Shown here in pieces: positions 1-7,266 of a DNA stretch of 28,722 bases (the stretch's first letter is position 1; the number at the start of each line of letters is the position of its first letter). The stretch comes from UBA2093 sp049454855 (GTDB lineage: Bacteria > Actinomycetota > Acidimicrobiia > Acidimicrobiales > Ilumatobacteraceae): NCBI GenBank assembly GCA_049454855.1, contig JBMUAQ010000012.1:1-28722 (forward strand), written 5' to 3'. The position numbers were made by a program, and so were the translations under genes. The notes under the pieces were generated by a model. It ran no database searches. It had not been told where the DNA came from and saw nothing but the letters and a program-made list of their open reading frames with translations.

Positions 1-31
1 CTCCAAGACGGTCACCGTCAGGATCACCTGA
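1..31 (+). CDS. 3' end of an upstream gene (partial)
   Basis: Frame 2 reads S-K-T-V-T-V-R-I-T and then stops with TGA at 29-31, seven bases before the next ATG. The alternating Thr/Val pattern looks like a terminal beta strand, and the spacing to the next gene fits an operon. Only nine codons are visible, so no function can be given, and a chance open frame cannot be excluded. Confidence 0.3.
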   Translation, partial: SKTVTVRIT

Positions 32-38
32 GCACGCG

Positions 39-929
39 ATGACCACGAAGCCGGCGAAGTTCGATCTCCTGCGCGTGGATGTGCCCGCGTCGGCCCCGCG
101 CATGGGAATGCGCAGGTCGCACTCGTGGAGCGGTGACGAGGGGGAGTGCGGCTTCAACATCCCTCTCATGTTCCGTGCGCTCGCCCACCCCGGTGCGCCC
201 GCACACTTCGTGGGTGCCCCGGTGGGTGCGGGAAACACCGACACTCGGGCCGACCACCAGGCATTCCGCAACGCCCGCGCCTACTGGACGAGCCTGCTCA
301 ACCTGCTCATCTACTCCTTCGGATGGCGCTACCCCGGCAAGGGCCTGAGGGAATGGGTGGATGCAGGGATGCCCGATGACGACCCGCGTCTCGCACTCAT
401 CAAGCAAGCGTGGGTGGCCGACGGGCAGTTCGACACGTTCTGCGCGTGGTTGTGGCAGCCGTATGCGGCATGCGCCGACATGGCACGTTGCCTCCTGCAG
501 CAGCCATCGGACCGGCCCCAGCCGTCGTTCGTGCAGGATGGCCTGGCGCCGAAGGCGTGGATCGACCGTGTGTCGATGACGTTCAACGGCTCTCGCCTGC
601 ACGACCCGTTGAACGGTGGCACCGACCCTCTCCATCTGCAGGCGCACACCGGTGGCGACTGGGGCAGCGGTGTCGAAACGAGGGGTGCGCGGCTCGAGGT
701 GCACGACAACGGTGCGCGGGCCGACCTTTTCCTCGCATCCATGTACGGCTGGCACCGCGTGCTCACCGAGATGTGCTCGCAGCTGCGACACCCCGACCGG
801 GGACGGTCGGTCCGGGTGTCGGTGCACGTGCCCCACATCGGCACGCTCGGGGAGTTCCGCCGATCGCGCGACACCGGCATCTGGTTCGCAGGGCCCCACT
901 CGTTGCACATGCTGGGCAACTCCGTCTGA
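39..929 (+). CDS. Hypothetical protein, 296 aa, family not recognised
   Basis: This is the long frame on the + strand with normal high-GC third positions; the opposite-strand frames over it look like shadows. I do not recognise the family. The protein is rich in Trp, Tyr, Phe and His, has no signal peptide and no convincing membrane segment, so it is probably a soluble cytosolic enzyme or binding protein. Conserved-looking blocks include HSWSGDEGECGFNIP near residue 28, FGWRYPGKGLREW near residue 94 and a C-terminal HVPHIGTLGEF block near residue 265. The ATG lies 7 nt after the stop of a preceding partial frame, suggesting an operon with whatever lies left of the window. No Shine-Dalgarno motif is obvious. 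Function unknown. Confidence 0.72.
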   Translation: MTTKPAKFDLLRVDVPASAPRMGMRRSHSWSGDEGECGFNIPLMFRALAHPGAPAHFVGAPVGAGNTDTRADHQAFRNARAYWTSLLNLLIYSFGWRYPGKGLREWVDAGMPDDDPRLALIKQAWVADGQFDTFCAWLWQPYAACADMARCLLQQPSDRPQPSFVQDGLAPKAWIDRVSMTFNGSRLHDPLNGGTDPLHLQAHTGGDWGSGVETRGARLEVHDNGARADLFLASMYGWHRVLTEMCSQLRHPDRGRSVRVSVHVPHIGTLGEFRRSRDTGIWFAGPHSLHMLGNSV

Positions 930-950
930 TTCCCCGGCCCGCAGGACGGA

Positions 951-956
951 TACTGT
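951..956 (+). promoter_or_regulatory. -10 box for the DinB-like gene (leaderless)
   Basis: TACTGT ends 6 nt before the ATG at 963. Transcription starting about 7 nt after the -10 box would begin at the start codon. No good -35 box is visible. Confidence 0.5.
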
Positions 957-962
957 GCGGAC

Positions 963-1529
963 ATGAGCATCAGCATTCTCCAGAAGGCCATCGACAACTT
1001 CACCTCCGAACTGGCCGCAACGGCCGACAGCGATTTCGGCAGGCCCACGAAGTGCGACGGATGGGACGTCACCGCCCTGCTGCGCCACATCGTGGGCGGC
1101 GCGGTGTCGGCATCCATGGCGCTGCGCGGTGCCACCCGCGAGGAAAACGCGAAGTTCTTCACCGACTACCAGTTCGGCTCTGACATGCGCGCTGACTACG
1201 CAGCTGCCGCAGCCGACCACGTGAAGGCGTTCTCGGAGCTGTCCGACCTCTCCACCGTGGTGCAGCACCCCGTGATGGACATGCCGGCCGACCGTCTGCT
1301 CATGTTCCGCATCGTCGACTTCGCGATGCACGCGTGGGATCTCGGCGCCGGCATGGGCCGGACCGTGGTGCTCGACCCCGAGGTGCTCCAGTACTGCTGG
1401 GACAGCCTCTCGCCGATGGCACCGATGCTCGGCCAGACCGGCATGTTCGGCGCGGGCCCCAGTGGCGAGGTTGCCGACTCGGCGGACCTGCAGACCCGCG
1501 TGCTCGACCTCACCGGCCGTCGCCCGTAA
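963..1529 (+). CDS. DinB-like / TIGR03086-type metal-binding protein (maleylpyruvate isomerase N-terminal domain)
   Basis: The 188-aa protein has the four-helix DinB/MDMPI_N architecture: an N-terminal GWDVTALLRHIVGG helix with His42, and a conserved MHAWDLGAGMG block around residues 122-132 with His123. These histidines match the metal-ligand positions of mycothiol-dependent maleylpyruvate isomerase-like proteins. The family is abundant in actinobacteria, and most members have no known substrate; thiol-dependent isomerase or transferase chemistry is inferred only from the family. The length fits the TIGR03086 group. The ATG at 963 is placed right at the predicted transcription start. The next gene begins 3 nt after the stop, so the two could be co-transcribed. 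Confidence 0.85.
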   Translation: MSISILQKAIDNFTSELAATADSDFGRPTKCDGWDVTALLRHIVGGAVSASMALRGATREENAKFFTDYQFGSDMRADYAAAAADHVKAFSELSDLSTVVQHPVMDMPADRLLMFRIVDFAMHAWDLGAGMGRTVVLDPEVLQYCWDSLSPMAPMLGQTGMFGAGPSGEVADSADLQTRVLDLTGRRP

Positions 1530-1532
1530 GGG

Positions 1533-2249
1533 ATGGGAGATCACAACACCAGAGTCGGATGGTCTGATGCTGCGTTGATCGGCGCGCTCGACCGGGACGT
1601 GCTTGGTTCGGGTCAGTCAGCATCCGAGCTGGTCGCGGATTACTTCGTGGAGTTCGCGCCGAGGAGAACCGCAAGCCGGTTCGACCGCACGGGATTTTCG
1701 GGCAGATACTTCGACGAACTTGCTCTTTCGAACACAGACCGGAGCCTGTCACCGGATGCCATCGATCTTCTTGCTGTGTCGTACCTGAGCATCCGCATTG
1801 ACGGCGAAATGGTGGCGTCGCTGGCGGCAATAGCAGGGGAGATCGAAGAGTTACTGAAGGGGGTGCCCGGATTGAGCCGCAGTTCGTCGATGTGGTCCTC
1901 GAATGAACAGTGGTTCAAGAGGGAGTCCGGATTGTCACTGTCGCTCGGGAAGATCAGGGAACTGGAGGGGTTCGGTGACACAACGGCCCGGAAACTGATG
2001 TCGGCGATGTTCCCTCACTTGCTGCCGGTGAGTGACTCAGTCATTCGCGGAGTCATGACACCGGTAGGACGGCGGGGATGGTGGACTTCGTGGCGGGACG
2101 TCAGCACGCCGGCTCTCCGTGACCATCTCGGGCATATCATGATGCAGGCACGGACGTTGAACCCCTCTGTTCCGATGAATCTCTCCCTGCTGCGAACTGC
2201 AGACATCGCCCTCTGGATGGCTGACTTCCGGCAGGGCCAGAAGGAGTGA
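1533..2249 (+). CDS. DUF6308-like protein with a helix-hairpin-helix-like segment
   Basis: The 238-aa protein contains LEGFGDTTARKLMS at residues 144-157, which resembles a helix-hairpin-helix turn, followed by a P-x-SDSVIRG segment. This arrangement recalls the DUF6308 family, whose biochemical role I do not know; DNA binding is suggested only by the hairpin-like motif. Base composition by eye is clearly less GC-rich than the flanking genes. The ATG follows the previous stop by 3 nt; no well-placed Shine-Dalgarno site is present, so translation may depend on coupling. The next gene follows after 6 nt, making a two-gene unit. Recent acquisition of this unit is possible but unproven. Confidence 0.7.
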   Translation: MGDHNTRVGWSDAALIGALDRDVLGSGQSASELVADYFVEFAPRRTASRFDRTGFSGRYFDELALSNTDRSLSPDAIDLLAVSYLSIRIDGEMVASLAAIAGEIEELLKGVPGLSRSSSMWSSNEQWFKRESGLSLSLGKIRELEGFGDTTARKLMSAMFPHLLPVSDSVIRGVMTPVGRRGWWTSWRDVSTPALRDHLGHIMMQARTLNPSVPMNLSLLRTADIALWMADFRQGQKE

Positions 2250-2255
2250 ATCACA

Positions 2256-2588
2256 GTGCTGCCACCGGTTGTTGAGTGCTCGAACCCCGACGAGGTCATC
2301 GACGTGATCCTCTTTGAGGAGGTCGAGCACGGAATCATCACGCGGTGCACCGACCCAGAGGGGAATGTGGTCGCAGAGATTGACCTGATGCAGACGGCGG
2401 TCATCCGGTACGAGGACACCATGGTTGTGCGGGTGAAGCGACATCCATGGGCGTGGAAGGTCGCGAAGGCCGTGTGGGAGCACGCGTCCACGGAGGAAGA
2501 TGACTTCCTCGGCGACAAGCCTGTCAAGAAGACAGTTGACGCCGAAGGCTGGTCATGCCGCTACCGAGTCCGGGTTGACTGGACGTAG
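2256..2588 (+). CDS. Small hypothetical protein, 110 aa
   Basis: The GTG start is supported by AAGGAG at 2241-2246, nine bases upstream and inside the end of the previous gene. The protein is acidic in its first half (repeated E/D with I/V strands) and has an HPWAWKVAKAVWEHAS helix near residue 63. No signal peptide or membrane segment is visible, and I do not recognise a family. It pairs tightly with the DUF6308-like gene before it and shares its lower GC, so a partner role is reasonable. Its last 36 bases overlap the end of the convergent thiP gene. Confidence 0.62.
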   Translation: MLPPVVECSNPDEVIDVILFEEVEHGIITRCTDPEGNVVAEIDLMQTAVIRYEDTMVVRVKRHPWAWKVAKAVWEHASTEEDDFLGDKPVKKTVDAEGWSCRYRVRVDWT

Positions 2589-4115
2589 CGTCACTCCGAC
2601 CAGAGCAATCGTGAGGCCGACCATCGACGCGAGGGCAAACCCGGCCTGCTGCAGCACGGGCCCGGGGCGGCCGAGCAACTGACCGATGGCAATCGGCACC
2701 GTCATCGTCCCGCTGCGGGAGAGGAAGCTGGTGGCCCCGAACTCGCCGAGGCTCACCGCCGCGCTGATTCCTGCCGCGCGTGCGAGTGCGGGGCGGATCA
2801 TCGGTAGTTCCACCGTGAGCCACCGGCGCAGCGGCCCGGCGCCGAGGTCGCTCGCGGCGTCCAGAACCTCGCCACCCACGGCACGCAGGGCCGGCCCGAT
2901 CGTGCGCACTGCCAGTGGCAGGGCCACCACTGCGTGAACCACCGGCAACAGCCACGCATCACCGCGCCAGTCCCACGGCGCACGGTCGAAGGTGATCACC
3001 AGGCCGAGGCCGAGGGTGACCGAACTCACCAGGAGCGGTGCAAGGGAGAGGGTTTCCGTTGCTGACTGTCGTGTGCGGTTGCATGCCGCCAGCGCCAGGG
3101 GAACGGCAATCACCACCGTGGCAACCGCGAAAGTTGCCGATGACACGAGAACGGACGGGATGTCGATGCCCACACTGCGGAGCGTGCCGCCGGTCAGTGC
3201 CCTCCAGCCCGAGAGGGTCCACCGGCCGTCGCGCCGCACCGATCTCACCGCCACTGCCGCCAACGGCGCAATGACGAACACTGCCCCGAGCCCGGCCACC
3301 ACTGCAGGGAGGTGTCGCATGCTCATCCGCTCGTTCACGTGGCGCACACCTGTGAGCCTCGTCTCGCTGCCATCGTCACCGCCGCGCACTCGTCCAACCC
3401 ACAGCACCCCGAGCACGGTTGCGGTCTGCACCACTGCGAGTGCGGTGGCGGTCCGCATGTCACCGATGCGCACGGCCTGGGTGAACACCTCGGTCTCCAG
3501 CGTGCGCACCGACGGGCCGCCCAGCACCGACACCACGGCGAAGCTGGAGAAGCAGAACGCGAACACCACGGCTGTTGCGTTTCGGACCGCACCGCGGATG
3601 TCGGGCCAGGTCACCGTGGCGAACACCCTCCACGTCGTGGCTCCGAGGGACTCCGCAGTCTCGAGTGTCTCGCGGTTCACCATCTGCCAGCGCGGCCCCA
3701 CCACGCGCAGCACCACCGACACGTTGAACACTGCGTGCGCCCACAGGATCGCCGCTGTGCCGCCACCGGGGATGATCGCGAGCACCCCTGCCGCCACCAC
3801 CACGGCGGGCATGAGGAACGGCACGGTCACGAGCGCATGCAGTGCGCCCGCCCCGCGGAAGCGCCACCTGCTGAGCGCCCACGTGACGGGCATTCCCACC
3901 ATCAGCGTGAGCAAGGTGCTGGCCGCGGCCTGCCACAACGTGAACCATGCGACCCCGCGCAAAGATGAATCGCCGAGCACCGACACCACGTCTGCGGGCC
4001 GGGCATGGCGAACGAGGCCGTGCACCACCGGCCAGGCGAAGAACACGCCGAGGAAGGCGAGCGGCAGGAGCCGCCACGCGCCGCGTGCCCGGGTCACAGG
4101 GCGATCGCCCGCCAT
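2553..4115 (-). CDS. thiP: Thiamine ABC transporter permease ThiP
   Basis: The protein of about 520 aa is a fused double permease with roughly twelve membrane segments, as in ThiP. Each half carries an EAA-type coupling loop: ESLGATTWRVFATVTWPDI in the first half and SDLGAGPLRRWLTVELPMI in the second; these are the docking sites for an ATPase. It follows thiB directly in a TPP-riboswitch-controlled operon, so its substrate is most likely thiamine or a thiamine phosphate. The ATG at 4115 has GGTGG eight bases upstream; a GTG at 4097, which overlaps the thiB stop as GTGA, is an equally possible start. No thiQ ATPase gene follows: the next gene is convergent and overlaps the 3' end. Confidence 0.9.
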   Translation of the reverse strand: MAGDRPVTRARGAWRLLPLAFLGVFFAWPVVHGLVRHARPADVVSVLGDSSLRGVAWFTLWQAAASTLLTLMVGMPVTWALSRWRFRGAGALHALVTVPFLMPAVVVAAGVLAIIPGGGTAAILWAHAVFNVSVVLRVVGPRWQMVNRETLETAESLGATTWRVFATVTWPDIRGAVRNATAVVFAFCFSSFAVVSVLGGPSVRTLETEVFTQAVRIGDMRTATALAVVQTATVLGVLWVGRVRGGDDGSETRLTGVRHVNERMSMRHLPAVVAGLGAVFVIAPLAAVAVRSVRRDGRWTLSGWRALTGGTLRSVGIDIPSVLVSSATFAVATVVIAVPLALAACNRTRQSATETLSLAPLLVSSVTLGLGLVITFDRAPWDWRGDAWLLPVVHAVVALPLAVRTIGPALRAVGGEVLDAASDLGAGPLRRWLTVELPMIRPALARAAGISAAVSLGEFGATSFLSRSGTMTVPIAIGQLLGRPGPVLQQAGFALASMVGLTIALVGVTLRPVNPDSVAA

Positions 4116-5104
4116 TCGCGCAGCCACCGCTCCCGGTTCGTCGCGATGTCGGCCGCGGGGAGCGTCAGCGGGTCGACCGCCTTCACTGCCCACTTCGCGA
4201 ACACGTCCGGCAGTGCCACGTCCGGGTTCACCGGGAACACGAACAGCGACAGGGGCATGGAGTCCTGGAACTTCCGTGCCAAGAGGTACTCCACGAGTTT
4301 CCGTGCGATGGCGGGGTTCCCCGTGCCGCGCAGCACGCCCACGTACTCGGTCTGGCGGAAGCATGTGGACTCGATCACGCCGCTGTCGGGTTCGGTCACT
4401 GCCGACGGGTCGGCCGCGTACACGATCTCGGCGGGAGGGCTGCTGCCGTAACTGACAACGAGCGGCCGCGTGCCCGGGTTGCCACCGCCCGCGTACTCCA
4501 CCGTCCACGCAGTGGACCAGTCGCTCACCACCTTCACGTCGTTGTCCATGAGCGCACGCCACCACTGCTGCCAGCCGTCGCCGTACTGCGCGACTGTCGC
4601 CATGAGGAACGCGAGACCGGGGGAGGAGTTGACGGGGTCCTGCACCACGAGCTGACCGCGGTACTGCGGCTTCACGAGGTCGTCCAGCCCTGTCGGTGGC
4701 TGCAGACCGCGCGAGACATACCACTTCTTCGAGTAGTTCACGCACACATCGCCGGTGTCCACGGGTTCGTACGACTCCAGCAGTCCGGCATCCTGCGCAC
4801 GCGAGAGCGTGGTGTTGTCCACTCCCCACAGCACGTCGCCCTCGGGGTTGCCCGCCGTGAGGATGGCCTTCGAGATCACCGTGCCGCTGTCGCCGCCGGT
4901 CACCACCTTCACCCGAGCCCCCGTCTCTTCGGTGAATGCCGTGAACACGCCCTCGGCAGGGGTGAAAGCGTCGTAGGCGAGGAGAGTCACCTCCGAGGGA
5001 TTCGCGTCGCCGGCAGGAGCGGCGGAATCATCGGCACTCTCCGTGCCGCCGCACGCGCCGATTGCAACCACGCCCAACAGGGCAACCAGCAGTGCTCTTC
5101 TCAT
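4094..5104 (-). CDS. thiB: Thiamine-binding lipoprotein ThiB
   Basis: The 336-aa protein begins with a lipoprotein signal peptide: two Arg, a hydrophobic stretch, and a lipobox I-G-A-C with Cys18. It would be anchored outside the membrane and deliver substrate to ThiP. The segment DVLWGVDNTTL at residues 90-100 is typical of the ThiB branch of periplasmic binding proteins, and later Trp and Tyr-rich segments (WYVSRGL, WQQWWRA) fit the aromatic thiamine pocket of this family. The ATG overlaps the thiN stop as ATGA, so translation is probably coupled. The regulatory context, a TPP riboswitch upstream of the operon, supports thiamine rather than iron as ligand. Confidence 0.93.
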   Translation of the reverse strand: MRRALLVALLGVVAIGACGGTESADDSAAPAGDANPSEVTLLAYDAFTPAEGVFTAFTEETGARVKVVTGGDSGTVISKAILTAGNPEGDVLWGVDNTTLSRAQDAGLLESYEPVDTGDVCVNYSKKWYVSRGLQPPTGLDDLVKPQYRGQLVVQDPVNSSPGLAFLMATVAQYGDGWQQWWRALMDNDVKVVSDWSTAWTVEYAGGGNPGTRPLVVSYGSSPPAEIVYAADPSAVTEPDSGVIESTCFRQTEYVGVLRGTGNPAIARKLVEYLLARKFQDSMPLSLFVFPVNPDVALPDVFAKWAVKAVDPLTLPAADIATNRERWLREWRAIAL

Positions 5105-5751
5105 GATTCCTCCCCGGGGGTGACGAATGCGATCAGGGTTCCCTCGTGAACGTGCACGGTGCAACGGCCCGTGGCCGCGTTGCTCACGCCGCGGGATGCA
5201 TGCGCCTCGAGCACGCCGTGCTCGAGCGGCCAGCGCACACCGTCGGCCGACACCACCGTCGGCCCGCCCACCGGCAGGAGGCTCACGGTGTCGCCGGCGG
5301 CAGTCGGCAGTTCCGCCGGCATCCCCGCGCGGCACACCACGAACCGCGTGCCCGCGAGCCAGCCGTCCACCTCGGCACCCGCAAGGGCGGGGGAGGCGAG
5401 CGAGTGCAGCATCGCGAACACATGGTCGGGGCGGTCGCCGCCGCCCGCGACCACCGTGATGTGCCGCGCACCGCGTTGAACCGCGAGCGCGAGCGCGAGC
5501 TCTGTGTCGGTCTCGTCCTTGTCTGCGGGGTGCTCGATCACCTCGGTGCCGAGTGCAATCGCGTCGGCAAGGTGTGCAGGGGAGATGGAGTCCATGTCGC
5601 CCACCAGCACGTGCGGCCGGCGCCCGGAGGCCACCGCATGCTCCCAGCCGGAGTCGGCGGCGACCACGAGCGATCCCTCGATGGCATCGTCCAGTGCGCG
5701 TGAATGGGGTGCGAACCCCCCGATGAACACCGTTGCGTGCGTTGCGTCCAA
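5101..5751 (-). CDS. thiN: Thiamine pyrophosphokinase (TTG start)
   Basis: The enzyme transfers pyrophosphate from ATP to thiamine to make TPP. The 216-aa product shows the family motifs in order: AADSGWEHA at 31-39, GDMDS at 51-55, DKDETDTE at 77-84 and GGDRPDH at 104-110, with a C-terminal beta domain. I place the start at TTG 5751: it lies 6 nt after GGAGGGA, which is the 3' strand of the TPP aptamer. The in-frame ATG at 5790 lies within the aptamer core and would add 13 residues encoded by riboswitch sequence, so it is rejected. The gene is first in the thiN-thiB-thiP operon and overlaps thiB by 3 nt. Confidence 0.93.
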   Translation of the reverse strand: MDATHATVFIGGFAPHSRALDDAIEGSLVVAADSGWEHAVASGRRPHVLVGDMDSISPAHLADAIALGTEVIEHPADKDETDTELALALAVQRGARHITVVAGGGDRPDHVFAMLHSLASPALAGAEVDGWLAGTRFVVCRAGMPAELPTAAGDTVSLLPVGGPTVVSADGVRWPLEHGVLEAHASRGVSNAATGRCTVHVHEGTLIAFVTPGEES

Positions 5752-5756
5752 GTTCC

Positions 5757-5845
5757 GTCCCTCCGCCGGCATTACCCGGATCAGGTTCATGGGTCGGTGA
5801 GCGCGTTCACCCTCTCAGCCCGCCGTTCGTGCGAGCTCCCCTTCG
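5757..5845 (-). promoter_or_regulatory. TPP riboswitch (THI element)
   Basis: Read on the - strand, the hallmark CTGAGA lies at 5818-5813, and the conserved ACCTGATC ... GGGTAATGCCGGCGGAGGGA segment lies between 5786 and 5758. These are the two halves of the pyrimidine- and pyrophosphate-sensing helices of the TPP aptamer, with a variable GC hairpin between them. The final GGAGGGA is both the aptamer's 3' closing strand and the ribosome binding site of thiN, so TPP binding should hide it directly; no separate terminator hairpin is seen between the aptamer and the start codon. Control is therefore predicted to be at translation initiation. Confidence 0.95.
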
Positions 5846-5855
5846 TTCTCGGGAA

Positions 5856-5861
5856 AGGCTA
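5856..5861 (-). promoter_or_regulatory. Probable -10 box of the thiamine operon
   Basis: TAGCCT on the - strand ends about ten bases before the 5' end of the TPP aptamer, so a transcript starting at about 5849 would contain the whole aptamer. The -35 region is weak. Confidence 0.45.
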
Positions 5862-5888
5862 ACAGGGCGTCTCCAGCCAGTGGGTGGG

Positions 5889-6206
5889 TCAGAGCTGCTT
5901 GATGGTGAGAAGAATCTGCACTTGGCTGGCGAAGAGGGCCAGCCCCACGGTGAGCACGATCGAGATGAGCCATTTCATCCGACCATCGACGGAATCAACC
6001 TGGCGCTCGAGACCATCAATGCGGTGCTCCAGCCCGTCGATGCGTGCAGTAAGCCGGGTTTCTGTCATCAAGAGGTCATTCTTCGTCGCGAGGGTTGCCC
6101 AGCCGCCCGGGGGAAGATGTTCCATCACGAGTTCGGCGTTGTCCTTGCCCATGTTGTCCTCAAATGCTCTCTGCACCTGCAGTCGTTGTGCGTCTGTGAC
6201 GGCCAT
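5889..6206 (-). CDS. Small coiled-coil protein with a C-terminal membrane anchor
   Basis: The 105-aa protein has a soluble N-terminus (to about 45), a coiled-coil stretch of repeats such as ARIDGLEHRIDGLERQVDSV at about 53-73, and one membrane segment (WLISIVLTVGLALFASQV, about 79-96). It is most likely a tail-anchored membrane protein. The repeated R-IDGLE units resemble DUF1640-like or bacterial coiled-coil anchor proteins, but no function can be assigned. The ATG at 6206 has a good ribosome binding site, GGAGG nine bases upstream. It lies on the same strand between the CDF gene and the thiamine operon; no terminator is apparent on either side. Confidence 0.75.
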   Translation of the reverse strand: MAVTDAQRLQVQRAFEDNMGKDNAELVMEHLPPGGWATLATKNDLLMTETRLTARIDGLEHRIDGLERQVDSVDGRMKWLISIVLTVGLALFASQVQILLTIKQL

Positions 6207-6279
6207 GGTAGTTGTCCTCCGGAACGGTTGTTTCTGTCACCGGAATGTGGACGCGCAGGTCAGCGCACGGAATGACGCG

Positions 6280-7206
6280 TCATGAAACCGACGGCGTGCG
6301 GCTGATGTCGGGCTCGAGGAAGATGAACTTCGCGTGCGGCACGGCGGCACGCATGTTCGCCTCGGCCTCGTCGATGGCCCGGCTCACGTCCCCGGCCGGC
6401 AGTGCAGGGTCGAAGATCACCTTGGCCGCCACCAGGATGACCTCGGGTCCCACGTGCTCGGTGTGCATGTAGATCACGTCGGTCACGTGGCGCGACCCGC
6501 GCAGGGCCGCCGCCAAGGCCCGACGGTTCTCCGGCGAGGCAACCTCGCCCATGAGGAGGCTCTTCATCTCCATGCCGAGCACGAACGCCACCACGATGAG
6601 CAGGACACCGATGCCCACCGAGCCGGCGGCATCCCAGCGCGGTTCGTGCGTGATGTGGCCGAGCAGCACACCCGCGAACGCGATGACGAGACCCAGCTGT
6701 GCGGCGACATCCTCCAGCAGAACGGTGGGGAGCTCGGGTTGCTTCGCGGTGCGGATGAACTGCCAGTAGCTCTGTCCGGCCGGCTTCACATGCGCCGTCT
6801 CCTTCACGGCTGTGCGGAGGCTGAAACCCTCGAGCACAATCGCGAATCCGAGGATCACGAGCGCCACCGCCATGCTCTCGGTCTCGTGCGGGTGGCGCAG
6901 CTTCTGGATGCCCTCGTACAGCGCGAACAGACCGCCCATGCTGAAGAGGATGAGCGCCACGATGAACGCCCAGAAGAACCGCTCGCGCTCGTGGCCGAAC
7001 GGGTGGTCGTCGTCGTGCTCGCGGGCCGCACGGGTCCCTCCGAGAAAGAGCAGGCCCTGGTTGGCGGTATCGGCGAGCGAGTGCACGGATTCCGCCGCGA
7101 GCCCGGCCGACCCCGTGATGATGAACCCCACGAACTTGGCGATCGCGACGCCCAGGTTCGCGAAGAACGCGGCGAATATGGCCTTCCGGCTTCCCTCGTG
7201 CACCAC
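6280..7206 (-). CDS. Cation diffusion facilitator, ZnT9-like
   Basis: The 308-aa protein has the CDF layout: about six membrane helices and a cytoplasmic C-terminal domain. Helix 2 carries SAGLAAESVHSLADTANQ with the metal-site pair His42 and Asp46; a His/Asp-rich loop (EHDDDHPFGHERE) follows at 63-75. In helix 5 the usual H-x-x-x-D is replaced by TVLLEDVAAQLG (Glu165, Asp166), a pattern I associate with the SLC30A9/ZnT9-like branch. CDF proteins exchange divalent metals for protons across the membrane; the metal here is uncertain (Zn, Mn, Fe or Co). The start is uncertain: GTG codons at 7206 and 7203 are preferred because they precede the first conserved residues; GTG 7221 is an alternative. 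Confidence 0.88.
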   Translation of the reverse strand: MVHEGSRKAIFAAFFANLGVAIAKFVGFIITGSAGLAAESVHSLADTANQGLLFLGGTRAAREHDDDHPFGHERERFFWAFIVALILFSMGGLFALYEGIQKLRHPHETESMAVALVILGFAIVLEGFSLRTAVKETAHVKPAGQSYWQFIRTAKQPELPTVLLEDVAAQLGLVIAFAGVLLGHITHEPRWDAAGSVGIGVLLIVVAFVLGMEMKSLLMGEVASPENRRALAAALRGSRHVTDVIYMHTEHVGPEVILVAAKVIFDPALPAGDVSRAIDEAEANMRAAVPHAKFIFLEPDISRTPSVS

Positions 7207-7266
7207 CTCAGGTTCCCACACGGCCGCGCGGCGACCTAGTTTCTGTGTCCGGACGAGGGGGAGAAC

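Noticed and set aside
1533..2588. Toxin-antitoxin or restriction-modification assignment for the lower-GC pair
   Set aside because: No nuclease, methyltransferase or toxin motif is visible; tight pairing alone is not enough.
2992..4455. 487-codon open frame on the + strand
   Set aside because: It is antisense to thiP and thiB, is Thr/Arg/Ser-rich low-complexity translation typical of high-GC shadows, and has no recognisable domain.
5752..5790. ATG at 5790 as the thiN start
   Set aside because: It lies inside the conserved TPP aptamer; TTG 5751 has the proper ribosome binding site spacing and leaves all kinase motifs intact.
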